A stretch of 64,000 nt of DNA, taken from contig NZ_CP128400.1 in assembly GCF_030389965.1 (NCBI RefSeq), positions 1,984,001-2,048,000 of the forward strand, in the 5' to 3' direction. The notes beneath the pieces are model-generated. The model had not been told where the DNA came from. It saw nothing but the letters and a program-made list of their open reading frames with translations, and made no database searches. Position numbers and translations under genes: made by a program. This document shows, piece after piece, positions 1 through 7,963 of this stretch. This DNA is from Candidatus Chlorohelix allophototropha (lineage in GTDB: Bacteria; Chloroflexota; Chloroflexia; Chloroheliales; Chloroheliaceae). The first letter of the stretch is position 1. The number at the start of each line of letters is the position of its first letter.

Positions 1-1284
1 ACTATTAAGCAGCTGAAAACTGGAGGGTTTGGATTTTTTCCTATCCAAACGACAGCCTTTTTGCATACTAGCACAAATATAAATCAATTCTTGCAATAAG
101 TGGGGCGGATTATCAATACGAAACAGTAAGCTGCGGGCGTGTGCTCGCACAATACGACTAGCCTTGATGAGACTGCGTTCCGCTTCTTGCCACACCCCTG
201 CCAGCACTAACCAGTGCTGAATAATTTGCCCAATCAGTTTGGCATATATTTCGCATAATATCGCCCAAGGCTTGTGGCTATGCCAGCGTTCCAATCCACC
301 CCCACTTTTCCACAATTTGAAAAGAAGTTCAATCTGCCAGCGTAACCGATACAATACTGCCACTTCTGCGGGACTAGCCTGCTCCTGCGACAGATTGGTT
401 AGATACACACTCCAGTAGCTTAAGGCTTGACGTTCGGCGCTGACCGGACGCTGCTGCTTGCGTGCCAACTCCTTGAAAGCCTGCTGACGAGTTTGTACTA
501 CTCCAGAAGGTACTTGCCATGCCACTAACCGACAGCGCAAACGTTCTTTTACCCCCACCTCTACTACCCTATCTATCAGCTTTTGTGACTGTTGTCCCAA
601 CCATTTACTCAAAGCTAAGGGTTGTTGGTGCGCCCCGTACACTTGTAGTCCGGTTTGAGCTTTGGTTAGGTACAATACCGCTTGCGCTTCTAATTCTTTC
701 AATCGTCCCAATTTGAAATAGCCTAAATCGGTTATCCGTAGCGCCCCCGCTGGTAAACTTAGCTTTTGATGCGGTCCTTGCCGATCGTGCAGACGGGCTG
801 GACTTAATTCCGGTCCCAGTAGCGCCCCGCTTAGCAGTTCCAAACCCACGTGCAGTTTCAGACCAGCCTCACTTTGACTACCCTCTTTCCCACACCCTTG
901 CCAATGGGCGCTCAAGGTTGGCGGTAAACTGATAGTCGAACTATCCAGTACATACACCCCTTTGAAGCGTTGCAGTAGGCTCAAACTCGCTGGTTCCTGC
1001 CCTAGCATTTTTTCTACACACCAACCTAACAAAGCCTGTAAATAACTTGCCGCTTGGCTTGTAAAACTCTGGTCAAGCGCTTGTTTGCTAACCTTGGCTA
1101 TTTGTGCCAGTTCACTCCGACTTGCCTCAGGATTGGACAGCCAGCCTCCGATTAGCGCTTTGGCGAATGTGGCGCCATCCAGTTTTGATCGTCGTTGTCG
1201 AAAACCCGTCTCCACTGCCAGATGTTGCGCTGTTTCATTAAATAGGGCTTGCAAATTCCCCGCTATTTGTTTAAGCTTTTCCAT
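1..1284 (-). CDS. IS4-type DDE transposase, 3' end cut by window edge
   Basis: The frame opens at ATG 1284 and reads leftwards without a stop to base 1 (428 codons), so the gene is truncated only by the window. The DDE triad of an IS4-type transposase is visible: Asp114 in YVLDSSTISLP, an Asp in RITDLGYFK, and the Glu of YRLRWQIELLFKLWKS, which has the Y-R-E-K spacing characteristic of IS4 relatives. Such enzymes excise and insert their own element by cut-and-paste. A long inverted repeat lies directly upstream, and a truncated MITE-like repeat begins about 100 bp upstream, suggesting that this element landed in it. The left end of the element is outside the window, so its exact group cannot be fixed. 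Confidence 0.9.
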   Translation of the reverse strand, partial: MEKLKQIAGNLQALFNETAQHLAVETGFRQRRSKLDGATFAKALIGGWLSNPEASRSELAQIAKVSKQALDQSFTSQAASYLQALLGWCVEKMLGQEPASLSLLQRFKGVYVLDSSTISLPPTLSAHWQGCGKEGSQSEAGLKLHVGLELLSGALLGPELSPARLHDRQGPHQKLSLPAGALRITDLGYFKLGRLKELEAQAVLYLTKAQTGLQVYGAHQQPLALSKWLGQQSQKLIDRVVEVGVKERLRCRLVAWQVPSGVVQTRQQAFKELARKQQRPVSAERQALSYWSVYLTNLSQEQASPAEVAVLYRLRWQIELLFKLWKSGGGLERWHSHKPWAILCEIYAKLIGQIIQHWLVLAGVWQEAERSLIKASRIVRAHARSLLFRIDNPPHLLQELIYICASMQKGCRLDRKKSKPSSFQLLNS

Positions 1285-1347
1285 GAAAGTACCTGTGTTT
1301 GGCTTAAGGTTTTTTTTTGCAATTAAATCTTTGCCACAGGTACTTTC
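1285..1347. repeat. Inverted repeat upstream of the transposase start
   Basis: Two perfect 13-bp arms, GAAAGTACCTGTG (1285-1297) and CACAGGTACTTTC (1335-1347), flank a T-rich 37-nt spacer immediately in front of the transposase ATG. In an mRNA entering from outside, the arms would form a hairpin close to the start codon. It may protect against read-through expression, as known for IS10 and IS50, or it may include the terminal inverted repeat of the element. Both roles are inferences. Confidence 0.55.
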
Positions 1348-1384
1348 TTTTGTCTACTTCCCATTCTTTTTAAATTGACGACCA

Positions 1385-1483
1385 TGGGGCGGTTCGCGAA
1401 CCGCCCCTACAAAAACGATTTTCTTAACGTTTGGGGCGAAAGTTAAAAATGGAAATACCGACCTTGCAACTGCCCTGCTTGAG
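1385..1483 (+). repeat. Truncated copy of dispersed repeat family B (MITE-like)
   Basis: The stretch starts with the palindrome GGGGCGGTTCGCGAACCGCC and continues with a block nearly identical to 50180-50272 and, inverted, to about 37703-37775. It ends in the family terminus CTTGCAACTGCCCT. The left half found in the other copies is missing; the transposase-bearing sequence takes its place, so the break is at about 1385. Confidence 0.7.
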
Positions 1484-1513
1484 TTTATATAACCAGAGTA
1501 ACCGCGCGGTAGC

Positions 1514-1942
1514 TTATTCAGCAAGGGCTAACTCAATTGAAATATCCTGCGCCCCTTGCCATAGAATTATTTGCCCCATCTCCTTTAGCTTTTGGCGACC
1601 TTCCAAGATAGTGGCAAAGTGGTTTCCGGCAAGCTGACCGAGTTTACTGGAAAACAGGCACGCGCCATAGGGAAATAAAATCTCGGTTTCACTCAGGTTG
1701 CCGGTATAAATTAAGAGTTCGCCGGGCGCGGGGTGGCTGGTATGGTTCTCGTAACCCACCCCCACCGGAAACGCGCCCATTGGAACCCAAGCCGATTCAC
1801 CACTCCAACGCGCCTGAATCAGTTTATTGCTGAAAGGTAACATCTTGCGCAAAGCAGCACAGGTCTGAGGGGCGTTTTCTTCTTCGAGGGTAGCCGTAAA
1901 GTTGAAAGAGCCGACCCTGATGTTGAGCAAAGTGTTAGCCAT
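1514..1942 (-). CDS. DUF3830 family protein (cyclophilin-like fold)
   Basis: 142 residues, full length for DUF3830, a family assigned to the cyclophilin-like superfamily with no established reaction. Family hallmarks are an N-terminal beta strand followed by LEEENAPQTCAALRKMLP (near 19-36), RWSGESAWVPMG in the middle, the ENHTSHPAPGELL stretch (about 65-77) and the C-terminal LAGNHFATILEG block. The ATG has a purine-rich site (AGAGGAAT) 6-8 bases upstream. It ends 15 bp downstream of the aldo/keto reductase on the same strand, so the two are probably cotranscribed. DUF3830 members often sit beside metabolic or amidohydrolase-type enzymes. The family call is firm; the function is unknown. Confidence 0.85.
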   Translation of the reverse strand: MANTLLNIRVGSFNFTATLEEENAPQTCAALRKMLPFSNKLIQARWSGESAWVPMGAFPVGVGYENHTSHPAPGELLIYTGNLSETEILFPYGACLFSSKLGQLAGNHFATILEGRQKLKEMGQIILWQGAQDISIELALAE

Positions 1943-1957
1943 AATATTCCTCTTTAG

Positions 1958-2929
1958 TTATTGCGACCATTCGGTGGGCTGACGCTCCCAACGATGCACG
2001 CGCAGTTTGGTCAATAGCGCGGTAGGAAGTGGGCCCGCATCGCTGGCGGCAAGGTTGGTACGCACATAAGAAGGGTGGCGCATCCCCGGTATGATGGTAT
2101 GTACATCGGAGTTGGCGAGGATGAAGCGCAACGCCATATCCGTCATACTAGAACCGTCCGGCACAAGCCCTCTAAGAGCATCGGCACGCGCCACGCTCGG
2201 AATCAGGTTTTCAGGCACGAAATAGGTGTTGCGCCAATCGCCTTCGGGCCAGTGCGATTCGGCGGTAAGCGTTCCGGTTAGCGTACCTTCGTCAAAAGGA
2301 ACACGCGCAATTACGCCGATGTTAAGCTCACTACACAGCGGGAAAAGCTCATCTTCCGGGTTCTGGTCGAAGATGTTGTAAATAACCTGTACCGCATCTA
2401 CGAAGCCTGAACGCAGCGTGCGCAGGGCGTTCCACGGCTCCCAACGATTGATGCTAACCCCAAAGCTGGAAACCAACCCTTCGCGCTTGAGGTCATCTAC
2501 GGCGCGTTGCCAGCGTTCATCTTCCGCCCAAGCGTCCTCCCAAACATGGAATTGCATCAGGTCGAGATGAGGCAAACCGAGATTGGTGAGGGTTTTCTCG
2601 GTGTACTCGCGGATGTGATCGGGCGGGAAGCAATCTTCCAGCAAAAAGCCGCGCCGCGAGGGCCATTTAAAGTTCTTGGGCGGGATTTTGGAGGCAGTAT
2701 AGAGACGCTTGTCGGGATTGGCGCGTACCAAATCGCCGAGAATACGTTCGCTTGCGCCCGCGCCGTAGCCCCACGCGGTATCGAAGAAATTGCAGCCCAA
2801 ATCAACGGAGAGTTGCAGAGCGGCGCCGGTTTCGTCTTTATTCGAGCCTGTCCAGCCCGCTAACCCCCACATACCATAGCCGATTTCGCTGACTTCCCAG
2901 CCCGTTCTGCCAAAAGTACGGTGTTGCAT
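1958..2929 (-). CDS. Aldo/keto reductase
   Basis: 323 residues, normal length for a cytosolic NAD(P)H-dependent aldo/keto reductase with a TIM-barrel fold. The catalytic tetrad can be read in order: Asp and Tyr in FFDTAWGYGAGASERILG (about 50-67), Lys in YTASKIPP (near 80) and His in DLMQFHVWED (near 125). The C-terminal GMRHPSYVRTNLAA segment corresponds to the cofactor phosphate-binding region of bacterial AKRs. It is the first gene of a probable two-gene unit with the DUF3830 protein. Substrate cannot be inferred; the family reduces carbonyls of sugars, aldehydes and ketones. A family A repeat starts 43 bp upstream, so the promoter must lie in that short gap or within the repeat. Confidence 0.93.
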   Translation of the reverse strand: MQHRTFGRTGWEVSEIGYGMWGLAGWTGSNKDETGAALQLSVDLGCNFFDTAWGYGAGASERILGDLVRANPDKRLYTASKIPPKNFKWPSRRGFLLEDCFPPDHIREYTEKTLTNLGLPHLDLMQFHVWEDAWAEDERWQRAVDDLKREGLVSSFGVSINRWEPWNALRTLRSGFVDAVQVIYNIFDQNPEDELFPLCSELNIGVIARVPFDEGTLTGTLTAESHWPEGDWRNTYFVPENLIPSVARADALRGLVPDGSSMTDMALRFILANSDVHTIIPGMRHPSYVRTNLAASDAGPLPTALLTKLRVHRWERQPTEWSQ

Positions 2930-2972
2930 AAATATATTCCTTTTTTATATTTGTATGGCTTTCGCTTTTAGG

Positions 2973-3219
2973 CAAGGGGCTTATGTAAATTAACAATTAA
3001 ATCCGTAAAACAAGGATCAGGGTAAATCCACCAGATTTCACCAGCAAACGCGGGCGCATCACGATGCGCCCCTACGAACCAATTCTCATGAGAACCGATT
3101 TGTATCCCCCATCCGGGGGACAGGTGGGCGGTTCGCCTGCGCCCCGTAGAGGGTGCGAACCGCCCTTCGGAAATCTAACATATTTACGGATTAATTTCTT
3201 AAAGCTTATAAGCCCCTTG
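2973..3219. repeat. Repeat family A, MITE-like element with about 40-bp terminal inverted repeats
   Basis: The left end, CAAGGGGCTTATGTAAATTA, is mirrored at the right by TCTTAAAGCTTATAAGCCCC plus TTG, and both arms continue into a shared ATCCGTAAA block, giving imperfect terminal inverted repeats of about 40 bp. The 247-bp interior carries palindromic units of the types GGGCGCATCACGATGCGCCC and GGGCGGTTCGCC...GCGAACCGCCC. A shorter relative is at 36998-37150 and an inverted degenerate one near 48147-48341. There is no coding capacity, and I see no clear target duplication. Confidence 0.75.
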
Positions 3220-3650
3220 TCTGGAATCTAGGCTCATTTTTACTGTTCCAAGCAAAAGTCCTAATTTGTATGGTCTGCCCGACCATTCTTTTTTGGTAGT
3301 ATCTAACAGAATAATACAAACGGGGCTAATTTACCACTTCGATTCGTAGTAGGACAGGGCGATTCAGTGTTTAACAAGTTGAGCTTGCTGCCACTTCTGA
3401 AATTTTACAAGTTGCCAAGAGGTATTGTTATAATTATTATAACTACTCACCCCCTAATCCCCTCAAGGGGGAAATTTGATTAAGCATGAACCTCGCTATA
3501 CCTTTCTTTTAGATTAGTCAGATAGTGGCAACAGGGACAAGAGGGCGATCCAAGAAGGGTGTCAGGAAAATGCGGTAAGTTCTAGGTCACAATAAATAAA
3601 ACCACCGAGGGGTAGGGACAGTACAATAACTTGCGCTTGAGTTCAATTCA
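3220..3650. other. Intergenic, no gene seen
   Basis: About 430 bp with no plausible reading frame. It contains a short CCCCTAATCCCCTCAAGGGG palindrome-like stretch near 3451, reminiscent of the GC-rich repeat family C, and is otherwise AT-rich and featureless. It lies downstream of the double-glycine peptide gene, but I see no convincing terminator. Confidence 0.5.
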
Positions 3651-3875
3651 TTATTTCTTTAATATCCCCTTGCCTGCTGTAATTCCTCCATCGTTCGCTT
3701 GTATACCCCCGGTAATCCCGCCGTCAGTCCCCTGAATTAGCTGGAAAAAGCCGTGCCCGCCTGAAACCTGCTCTAGATTTTCCTCGCTTAACTCTTGCTT
3801 TGATAAGTTTTCAGTTTGTGGTTTCTGCTCTTTTTCAACAGCTAACTTTTTTTTGGAGCTTTTATCTTTTGCCAT
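3651..3875 (-). CDS. Double-glycine leader peptide, candidate RiPP or bacteriocin precursor
   Basis: 74 residues with a Lys/Glu-rich start and then LSKQELSEENLEQVSGG (about 24-40). This matches the classic double-glycine leader pattern (L-S-x-x-E-L-x-x-V-x-G-G), which is cleaved by C39 peptidase-containing ABC exporters. The putative core of about 34 residues begins HGFFQLIQG and holds two DGGIT units (TDGGITGG and NDGGITAG), ending in KGILKK. The start is supported by AAAAGGAG about 12 bases upstream of ATG 3875. No modification enzyme, C39 peptidase or exporter gene lies in this window, so maturation would have to be supplied in trans. A BTAD-type regulator is divergently placed 0.7 kb away. 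The leader is clear; the product class is inferred. Confidence 0.7.
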   Translation of the reverse strand: MAKDKSSKKKLAVEKEQKPQTENLSKQELSEENLEQVSGGHGFFQLIQGTDGGITGGIQANDGGITAGKGILKK

Positions 3876-4078
3876 GCCTTCTACTTTCTCCTTTTACCTT
3901 TTAAAAAATGGGTTAATCCTCTTATTATTTAAACCTGTATTTCGGGCACGGGATTAACGATTATAATAATCTCGACCCTCATATTATAAGCAAAAAAGTT
4001 TCGTAACAAAGTGGGCTTGGTCACACCTTTGTATATTTTAGGTTGCTGTCTTCACATAGCTGTATTATGAAACCAGAG

Positions 4079-4210
4079 CGGTTGCAAGGTCGGAAGGGGA
4101 GTGTAACCACCCTTTCAGGGCACAGGCTAGACAGCAAAACGCCTGCCGGGGGTGTCCTCTTCTCTCCTCCGGTTGGTGCAGCCTTAAAATGGGTTCTTGC
4201 AACAGCCCTG
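4079..4210 (-). repeat. Short copy of repeat family B
   Basis: The ends are GCGGTTGCAAGGTCGG (4079-4094) and TTCTTGCAACAGCCCTG (4194-4210). These are the two family B termini seen around 50045-50272, here in opposite orientation and enclosing a different, shorter interior with the palindrome-like CCTGCCGGGGGTGTCC. Small frames predicted across it on both strands are artefacts of the repeat. Confidence 0.55.
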
Positions 4211-4583
4211 CGTAGTAGGACAAACGAGGGCGTATTCAACCATTAACTTTCATGGGATTTGGTAGAAGAAGATATTAAATACTGTAAATAAGATTGTAAG
4301 TTTTATTATTACAAAATTAATTAAAAAATAATAAAATTAAAAGATTAATCTTATAGTAAATTAACCGTTTTATGGGTAAAACCGTGATAAAATACGTTTA
4401 TTACAAGGGATAAGAGGAAACCAGCCGGACTTTTGTAGTCCGTACTGAAAAATAGGCTCACATGTATCAATTTTTCATCGCAGTCCAAACCCATAATCGG
4501 TAATTCCATGTTTCGCCTTGAGCCAATATATTTTGAATAACTTGCTGTCATAAAACTATCAATCCGAACAGGAGTTAGCAACG
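4211..4583. other. AT-rich intergenic region ahead of the regulator gene
   Basis: The very AT-rich stretch at 4260-4370 contains TTAAAAAATAATAAAATTAA and probably the promoter region for the downstream regulator. I cannot single out a convincing -35/-10 pair. The 76-codon frame on the minus strand here has no ribosome binding site and is not called. Confidence 0.4.
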
Positions 4584-5537
4584 ATGACCGTATTGCAGGT
4601 CTATTTGTTTGGCAAACTTCGCGTGGAAAGCGATAACTGCGAGCTTGAGGGTTTTGACGCTCGCAAGTTGCAGGAGTTACTCAGCTATCTATTATTAAAT
4701 CGAGATCGCCCCTTACAACGCGAGGTGCTGGCAACGGTGCTGTGGCCTGATTTACCGGGCGCACAGGCAAAAAAGAATTTGCGGCAAACGCTGTGGCAAT
4801 TACAAAGCGCGCTTACGGCACTATCGCCGGAATGTGATACTACCGCGCTGTTAGTAGTAGAGCCGGAATGGGTCTTGCTAAATTCTAAAGCCGGTTTATG
4901 GCTGGATGTGGGAGTGTTTGAGGAAGTCTATGCTTTTGTGCAGGGCATGAAAGGGCATGAACTCGATCTTCCACGCGCCCGCTTTATGGAAGAAGCCTTG
5001 CGCCTATACCAAAGCGACCTGTTGGAAGGCTGGTATTGGGATTGGTGCTTGAACGAGCGCGAGCGTCTGCACAATATTTATCTGTCGATGATGGATAAGC
5101 TGATGGATTATTGCGAGGCGCACAGCATCTATGAAAAAGGTATCTCTTACGGGCTGCGGATTCTGTGCCACGACCGCACCCGCGAACGCACCCACCAACG
5201 CCTGATGAAACTGCACTACCTGACGGGCGATAGGGGCGCGGCAATGCGGCAGTATGAACGTTGCGCGCAAGTGCTGGAGGAAGAACTAGGCATCAAACCC
5301 TCGCGCCGCACCTATCAACTGTATCAACAAATCCGCGCCGATTTGCTAGTACCTAGCCCAGAGACAAACGATACCCATCCTCAAGTTGGGATAGTGCAAT
5401 TGCCCGAAGTTATTAACCACCTCAAGCAACTACAAACAATTCTCTCCGGTATCGATGACCAACTTAAGCTTGGGATTGAAAAGATGGAGCAGAACCTCAA
5501 ACAATTACCCGCCCGCGGACAGAGCGAAATTGCTTAG
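4584..5537 (+). CDS. BTAD/SARP-type transcriptional regulator
   Basis: 317 residues. Residues 1-100 form an OmpR-like winged helix typical of SARP/AfsR-type activators: VYLFGKLRV, then FDARKLQELLSYLLLNRDRPLQRE and the ATVLWPDL motif, then AKKNLRQTLWQLQ. Residues 105-255 are the bacterial transcriptional activator domain made of TPR-like helices (YQSDLLEGWYWDWC; HQRLMKLHYLTGDRGAAMRQ; EELGIKPSRRTY). The last 60 residues are an amphipathic tail without a known domain. ATG 4584 follows AGGAG at good spacing. It stands alone, divergent from the double-glycine peptide gene across about 700 bp. SARP proteins often activate secondary metabolite genes, but BTAD regulators are numerous in Chloroflexota, so a link to the peptide is only suggestive. 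Confidence 0.88.
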   Translation: MTVLQVYLFGKLRVESDNCELEGFDARKLQELLSYLLLNRDRPLQREVLATVLWPDLPGAQAKKNLRQTLWQLQSALTALSPECDTTALLVVEPEWVLLNSKAGLWLDVGVFEEVYAFVQGMKGHELDLPRARFMEEALRLYQSDLLEGWYWDWCLNERERLHNIYLSMMDKLMDYCEAHSIYEKGISYGLRILCHDRTRERTHQRLMKLHYLTGDRGAAMRQYERCAQVLEEELGIKPSRRTYQLYQQIRADLLVPSPETNDTHPQVGIVQLPEVINHLKQLQTILSGIDDQLKLGIEKMEQNLKQLPARGQSEIA

Positions 5538-5922
5538 CTATACATAAATATTTATTAATCGTTCTTCTTTTAAAAAATAAACCGTGTTATACTTATGTAT
5601 AATAGTAGGGGTTATGTATATCTGTTCTGCTATCGAATCTGTATTTTTGGCAATAAGCTGATTTATTGCTAAAAATTAGGGTGGAATTGCTTGGGGTTTT
5701 TTATCAATGGGATTAATACATTAGTTAGCTGGATTGAGCAGGTTTGACAAATTAATTTTGAAGAGCTTGCCACCTCCCCGAAATGCCTTACACCACCAGT
5801 ACCAATGCACCCCTTGGGAAACAAAGACAAAAAAAGCTAATCCATTATAGGGAAAAGCGGGCTACAACAACCCATAGTGTGTTGTTGCGACTATAATTCA
5901 TTATATATTTCGGGAGTTTAAG
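5538..5922. other. Intergenic, no gene seen
   Basis: About 385 bp of AT-rich sequence with no open frame worth calling. Near 5855-5895 there is a short inverted pair, CTACAACAACCCATAGTGTG followed by TTGTTGCGACTATA, of unknown meaning. The promoter for the following small gene is presumably within the last 100 bp. Confidence 0.4.
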
Positions 5923-6231
5923 ATGAACGGTTCTCAAAAACATCAAATGGTATTTGTGGGAAAGCACTTGTCAGGATCTGAAGAATGGCTTTGTCCCCTT
6001 TGTGGGAGGCGACTTTTAATGCATGCCCCACCCAATTACTCCAAAAAAGTGCTTGCCCCCGGTGATGAAATGGCAACTCATTCCGGCACAAAGTACGGTC
6101 TTCAACTGGATGTGTCCGAAAGTAGCACGGCTACAGGCGGGCAAATCGCGGAAGACCATGCCGTAGTCGAAGAAAATTTGGACGATTTACGCAAGATGCT
6201 CAAGGCTGCCGCCCTCGATCACCTACTCTGA
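5923..6231 (+). CDS. Small protein with a single CPLC zinc-binding-like motif
   Basis: 102 residues, not assigned to a named family. Residues 22-50 read WLCPLCGRRLLMHAP, then PPNYSKKVLAPGDE and ATHSG. The single Cys-x-x-Cys followed by conserved-looking His and Gly-Asp-Glu positions resembles a minimal zinc ribbon or half-knuckle. The C-terminal third is acidic and helical (VVEENLDDLRKMLKAAALDHLL). GGGAG lies 7 bases ahead of the ATG. It converges with the HhH protein gene, whose stop is 22 bp away on the other strand. No function is proposed beyond possible metal binding or protein contact. Confidence 0.7.
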   Translation: MNGSQKHQMVFVGKHLSGSEEWLCPLCGRRLLMHAPPNYSKKVLAPGDEMATHSGTKYGLQLDVSESSTATGGQIAEDHAVVEENLDDLRKMLKAAALDHLL

Positions 6232-6253
6232 TTGAGTTGCGCTAGAGGGCAGT

Positions 6254-7144
6254 CTAATAAATCTGAAACAGGCTTCCCTCGAATTTGGTAGTCAGTCCAT
6301 TAATGCTTTCCGGGGTTATTAACGTAACTACCGCTTCGGTACGATAAAGCCCCGGCTTAAGAGCGACACCGTTCATCTTCAGGCTGGCTTTGCTGCCCGG
6401 TTCGGCGGTTTCGGTTGCCTCGCATAAAGTGTAGCGATTACCGCCGCTCAAGCTCTTGGCTTTTACCACTGCCGATAGCTTTAGAGGAGCGGTAGGCTGC
6501 ACTACCACCTTGCTCAAATCCAGATTCAAGCTGACAATATACGGCTCGCCGGAACGGAAAACGCTGTTGCTGTTATGCCGATGGGTGGGAACGGCTTCAA
6601 GCGTTTCCAAAAGAGCTTCTCCCTCCAGCACAGGTTTTACCTCGCGGATGCCTTTTGAAAGGCGGGGGGCGGGGGCAGTTTCGGGTAGGCTCAAATTTGC
6701 GCTACGAGAAATAAACTCGCGCAACCATGTTTCGTTCCAACCATCCCAAGTTTCTTCCAGCCCTTCCAGCACATTTACCACGCTCATGCGCTGTACGATA
6801 TGCTGCTCGTCCAACAACATTTCAAGGGTAAAAATAGCGTAACTTTCCTTTTTCTTTTTGCTAACCGGATTCTCAAACCGTTCCACCGGACTATTACCGG
6901 GGGCGAGTGCGCGCGCTTGCCCAATCCAATCCTGTTTGGCGATGCGCTCGGCGGTCATTCCGGCTATATCCAGCAATAGGGCGGCAACATCGGCGGGCGA
7001 AAGCAGCGCGAATTGGGAATAGGTTAGGATGCCCGCTTTTTGTAGGCGCGTTTCCACCGAAGGACCAATGCCGTGTATTTGCTTAAAATCATCGCCTTTC
7101 TGCGGCTCATCGGGCAGATCGGATTTGGTACGTCTGTTACCCAT
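6254..7144 (-). CDS. Helix-hairpin-helix protein with C-terminal Ig-like domain
   Basis: 296 residues when started at ATG 7144, which has AGGAG 9-10 bases upstream. An upstream in-frame start at 7213 would add 23 residues but lacks a site. Residues about 20-60 form a helix-hairpin-helix of the non-specific DNA-binding type (FKQIHGIGPSVETRLQKAG, then TYSQFALLSPADVAALLLDI). The middle is a linker with a KKKK patch. The last about 100 residues (from SVFRSGEPYIVSLNLDLS to EGSLFQIY) are a beta-sandwich-like domain resembling the whole of the neighbouring 148-residue protein. It is the last gene of a three-gene minus-strand cassette. HhH plus an adhesion-like fold suggests nucleic acid-linked scaffolding, but the role is unknown. 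Confidence 0.75.
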   Translation of the reverse strand: MGNRRTKSDLPDEPQKGDDFKQIHGIGPSVETRLQKAGILTYSQFALLSPADVAALLLDIAGMTAERIAKQDWIGQARALAPGNSPVERFENPVSKKKKESYAIFTLEMLLDEQHIVQRMSVVNVLEGLEETWDGWNETWLREFISRSANLSLPETAPAPRLSKGIREVKPVLEGEALLETLEAVPTHRHNSNSVFRSGEPYIVSLNLDLSKVVVQPTAPLKLSAVVKAKSLSGGNRYTLCEATETAEPGSKASLKMNGVALKPGLYRTEAVVTLITPESINGLTTKFEGSLFQIY

Positions 7145-7248
7145 TGCCTTGTCACTCCTGCTTCTCAAATATATATGGGGACAGGCTTGCAGCGCGTTAT
7201 TTTCTCGCCCCACAAGCCTGTTAACTAACTGATAGGTTGCACTATTTA

Positions 7249-7695
7249 TTATGGAAGGTAAATCTGGATAACAGGACCTTCTACAAACCCGGCAATCTCA
7301 TCAGGATTGTTAACCAAATTTGTATAGGTCAGCACCAACGTTAAGCGGTACGGTCCGGGATCCAATTTTACGCCACCGGGTACGATCGGATAGGAAGCCG
7401 CGTTCGGAACGTTAAAGGTAAGGGAATAGTTACTAGCGCCGGTCAGGGCTTGGGTTTTTTCGGCAACGAGTTTGCCTTCCTGATCTGCGCCCAACGCTTC
7501 GATGTAGGGCTGAATATGGAAAGTGCCGCCCACTAGAGGAACGATAAGACCGCTTAAATTGATATCAACCTTTAACTGCCAAGCGTCGGTATTGCGAATA
7601 ATGGTACTAGGGTTGCGACCATTAGGATCAAGTACCGTCATAGTGAAATCGGCTGCCCAAAGGGCGGAAGGGATAATGCTTTCAACAGTTGCCAT
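7249..7695 (-). CDS. Ig-like beta-sandwich protein, cassette middle gene
   Basis: 148 residues without Cys or a signal peptide, so probably cytosolic. It is rich in alternating hydrophobic strands (WAADFTMTVLDPNG, AWQLKVDINLSG, GTFHIQPYIEALG, PYRLTLVLTYTN) and ends in EGPVIQIYLP. The same end (EGSLFQIY) and the same DPGPYRLT/KPGLYRTE strand occur in the C-terminal domain of the HhH protein downstream, so the two share a domain. AAGGAG is 8 bases before ATG 7695. It lies 28 bp after the small gene upstream and 104 bp before the HhH gene. No named family is recognised. Confidence 0.72.
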   Translation of the reverse strand: MATVESIIPSALWAADFTMTVLDPNGRNPSTIIRNTDAWQLKVDINLSGLIVPLVGGTFHIQPYIEALGADQEGKLVAEKTQALTGASNYSLTFNVPNAASYPIVPGGVKLDPGPYRLTLVLTYTNLVNNPDEIAGFVEGPVIQIYLP

Positions 7696-7723
7696 TGTTA
7701 ATTCTCCTTTTTCAGAATACCCA

Positions 7724-7963
7724 TTAATGTTTCAATTGCCGTTTAGCTCTCAGGCGCGCCCAGAAGCCGAGCTTAACCCCCATCTCCGACAGATACCCGG
7801 CGAGGAAGGGTTTGATTTCATCCAGATTTTTCAAGTAACGACGCCTACCGCTGCCCACATGTGAAATGTAACCATGCCAGAGCGGCTTATGAGTTTCTAC
7901 AGCCGTTTCTTCGAGCCAAACCTTGATAATAAATGAATGGGTGTTGGACTCGATCTGATCCAT
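7724..7963 (-). CDS. Small conserved-looking protein, cassette first gene
   Basis: 79 residues: HSFIIKVWLEE (about 9-19), then WHGYISHVGSGRRRYLKNL (about 29-47), then DEIKPFLAGYLSEMGV. The W-x-G-x-I-x-H-V-x-S-G-x-R-R-Y pattern looks like a small beta-hairpin followed by a helix and recurs, from memory, in small hypothetical proteins of Chloroflexota and cyanobacteria. I cannot attach a family name. GGGAG lies 6 bases before ATG 7963. It is the promoter-proximal gene of the three-gene unit with the Ig-like and HhH proteins; the promoter should be in 7970-8200, divergent from the stalk protein gene. Confidence 0.7.
   Translation of the reverse strand: MDQIESNTHSFIIKVWLEETAVETHKPLWHGYISHVGSGRRRYLKNLDEIKPFLAGYLSEMGVKLGFWARLRAKRQLKH

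Noticed and set aside
4021..4246. Two overlapping small frames on opposite strands
   Set aside because: They lie across a family B repeat copy and are mirror readings of its palindromic interior.
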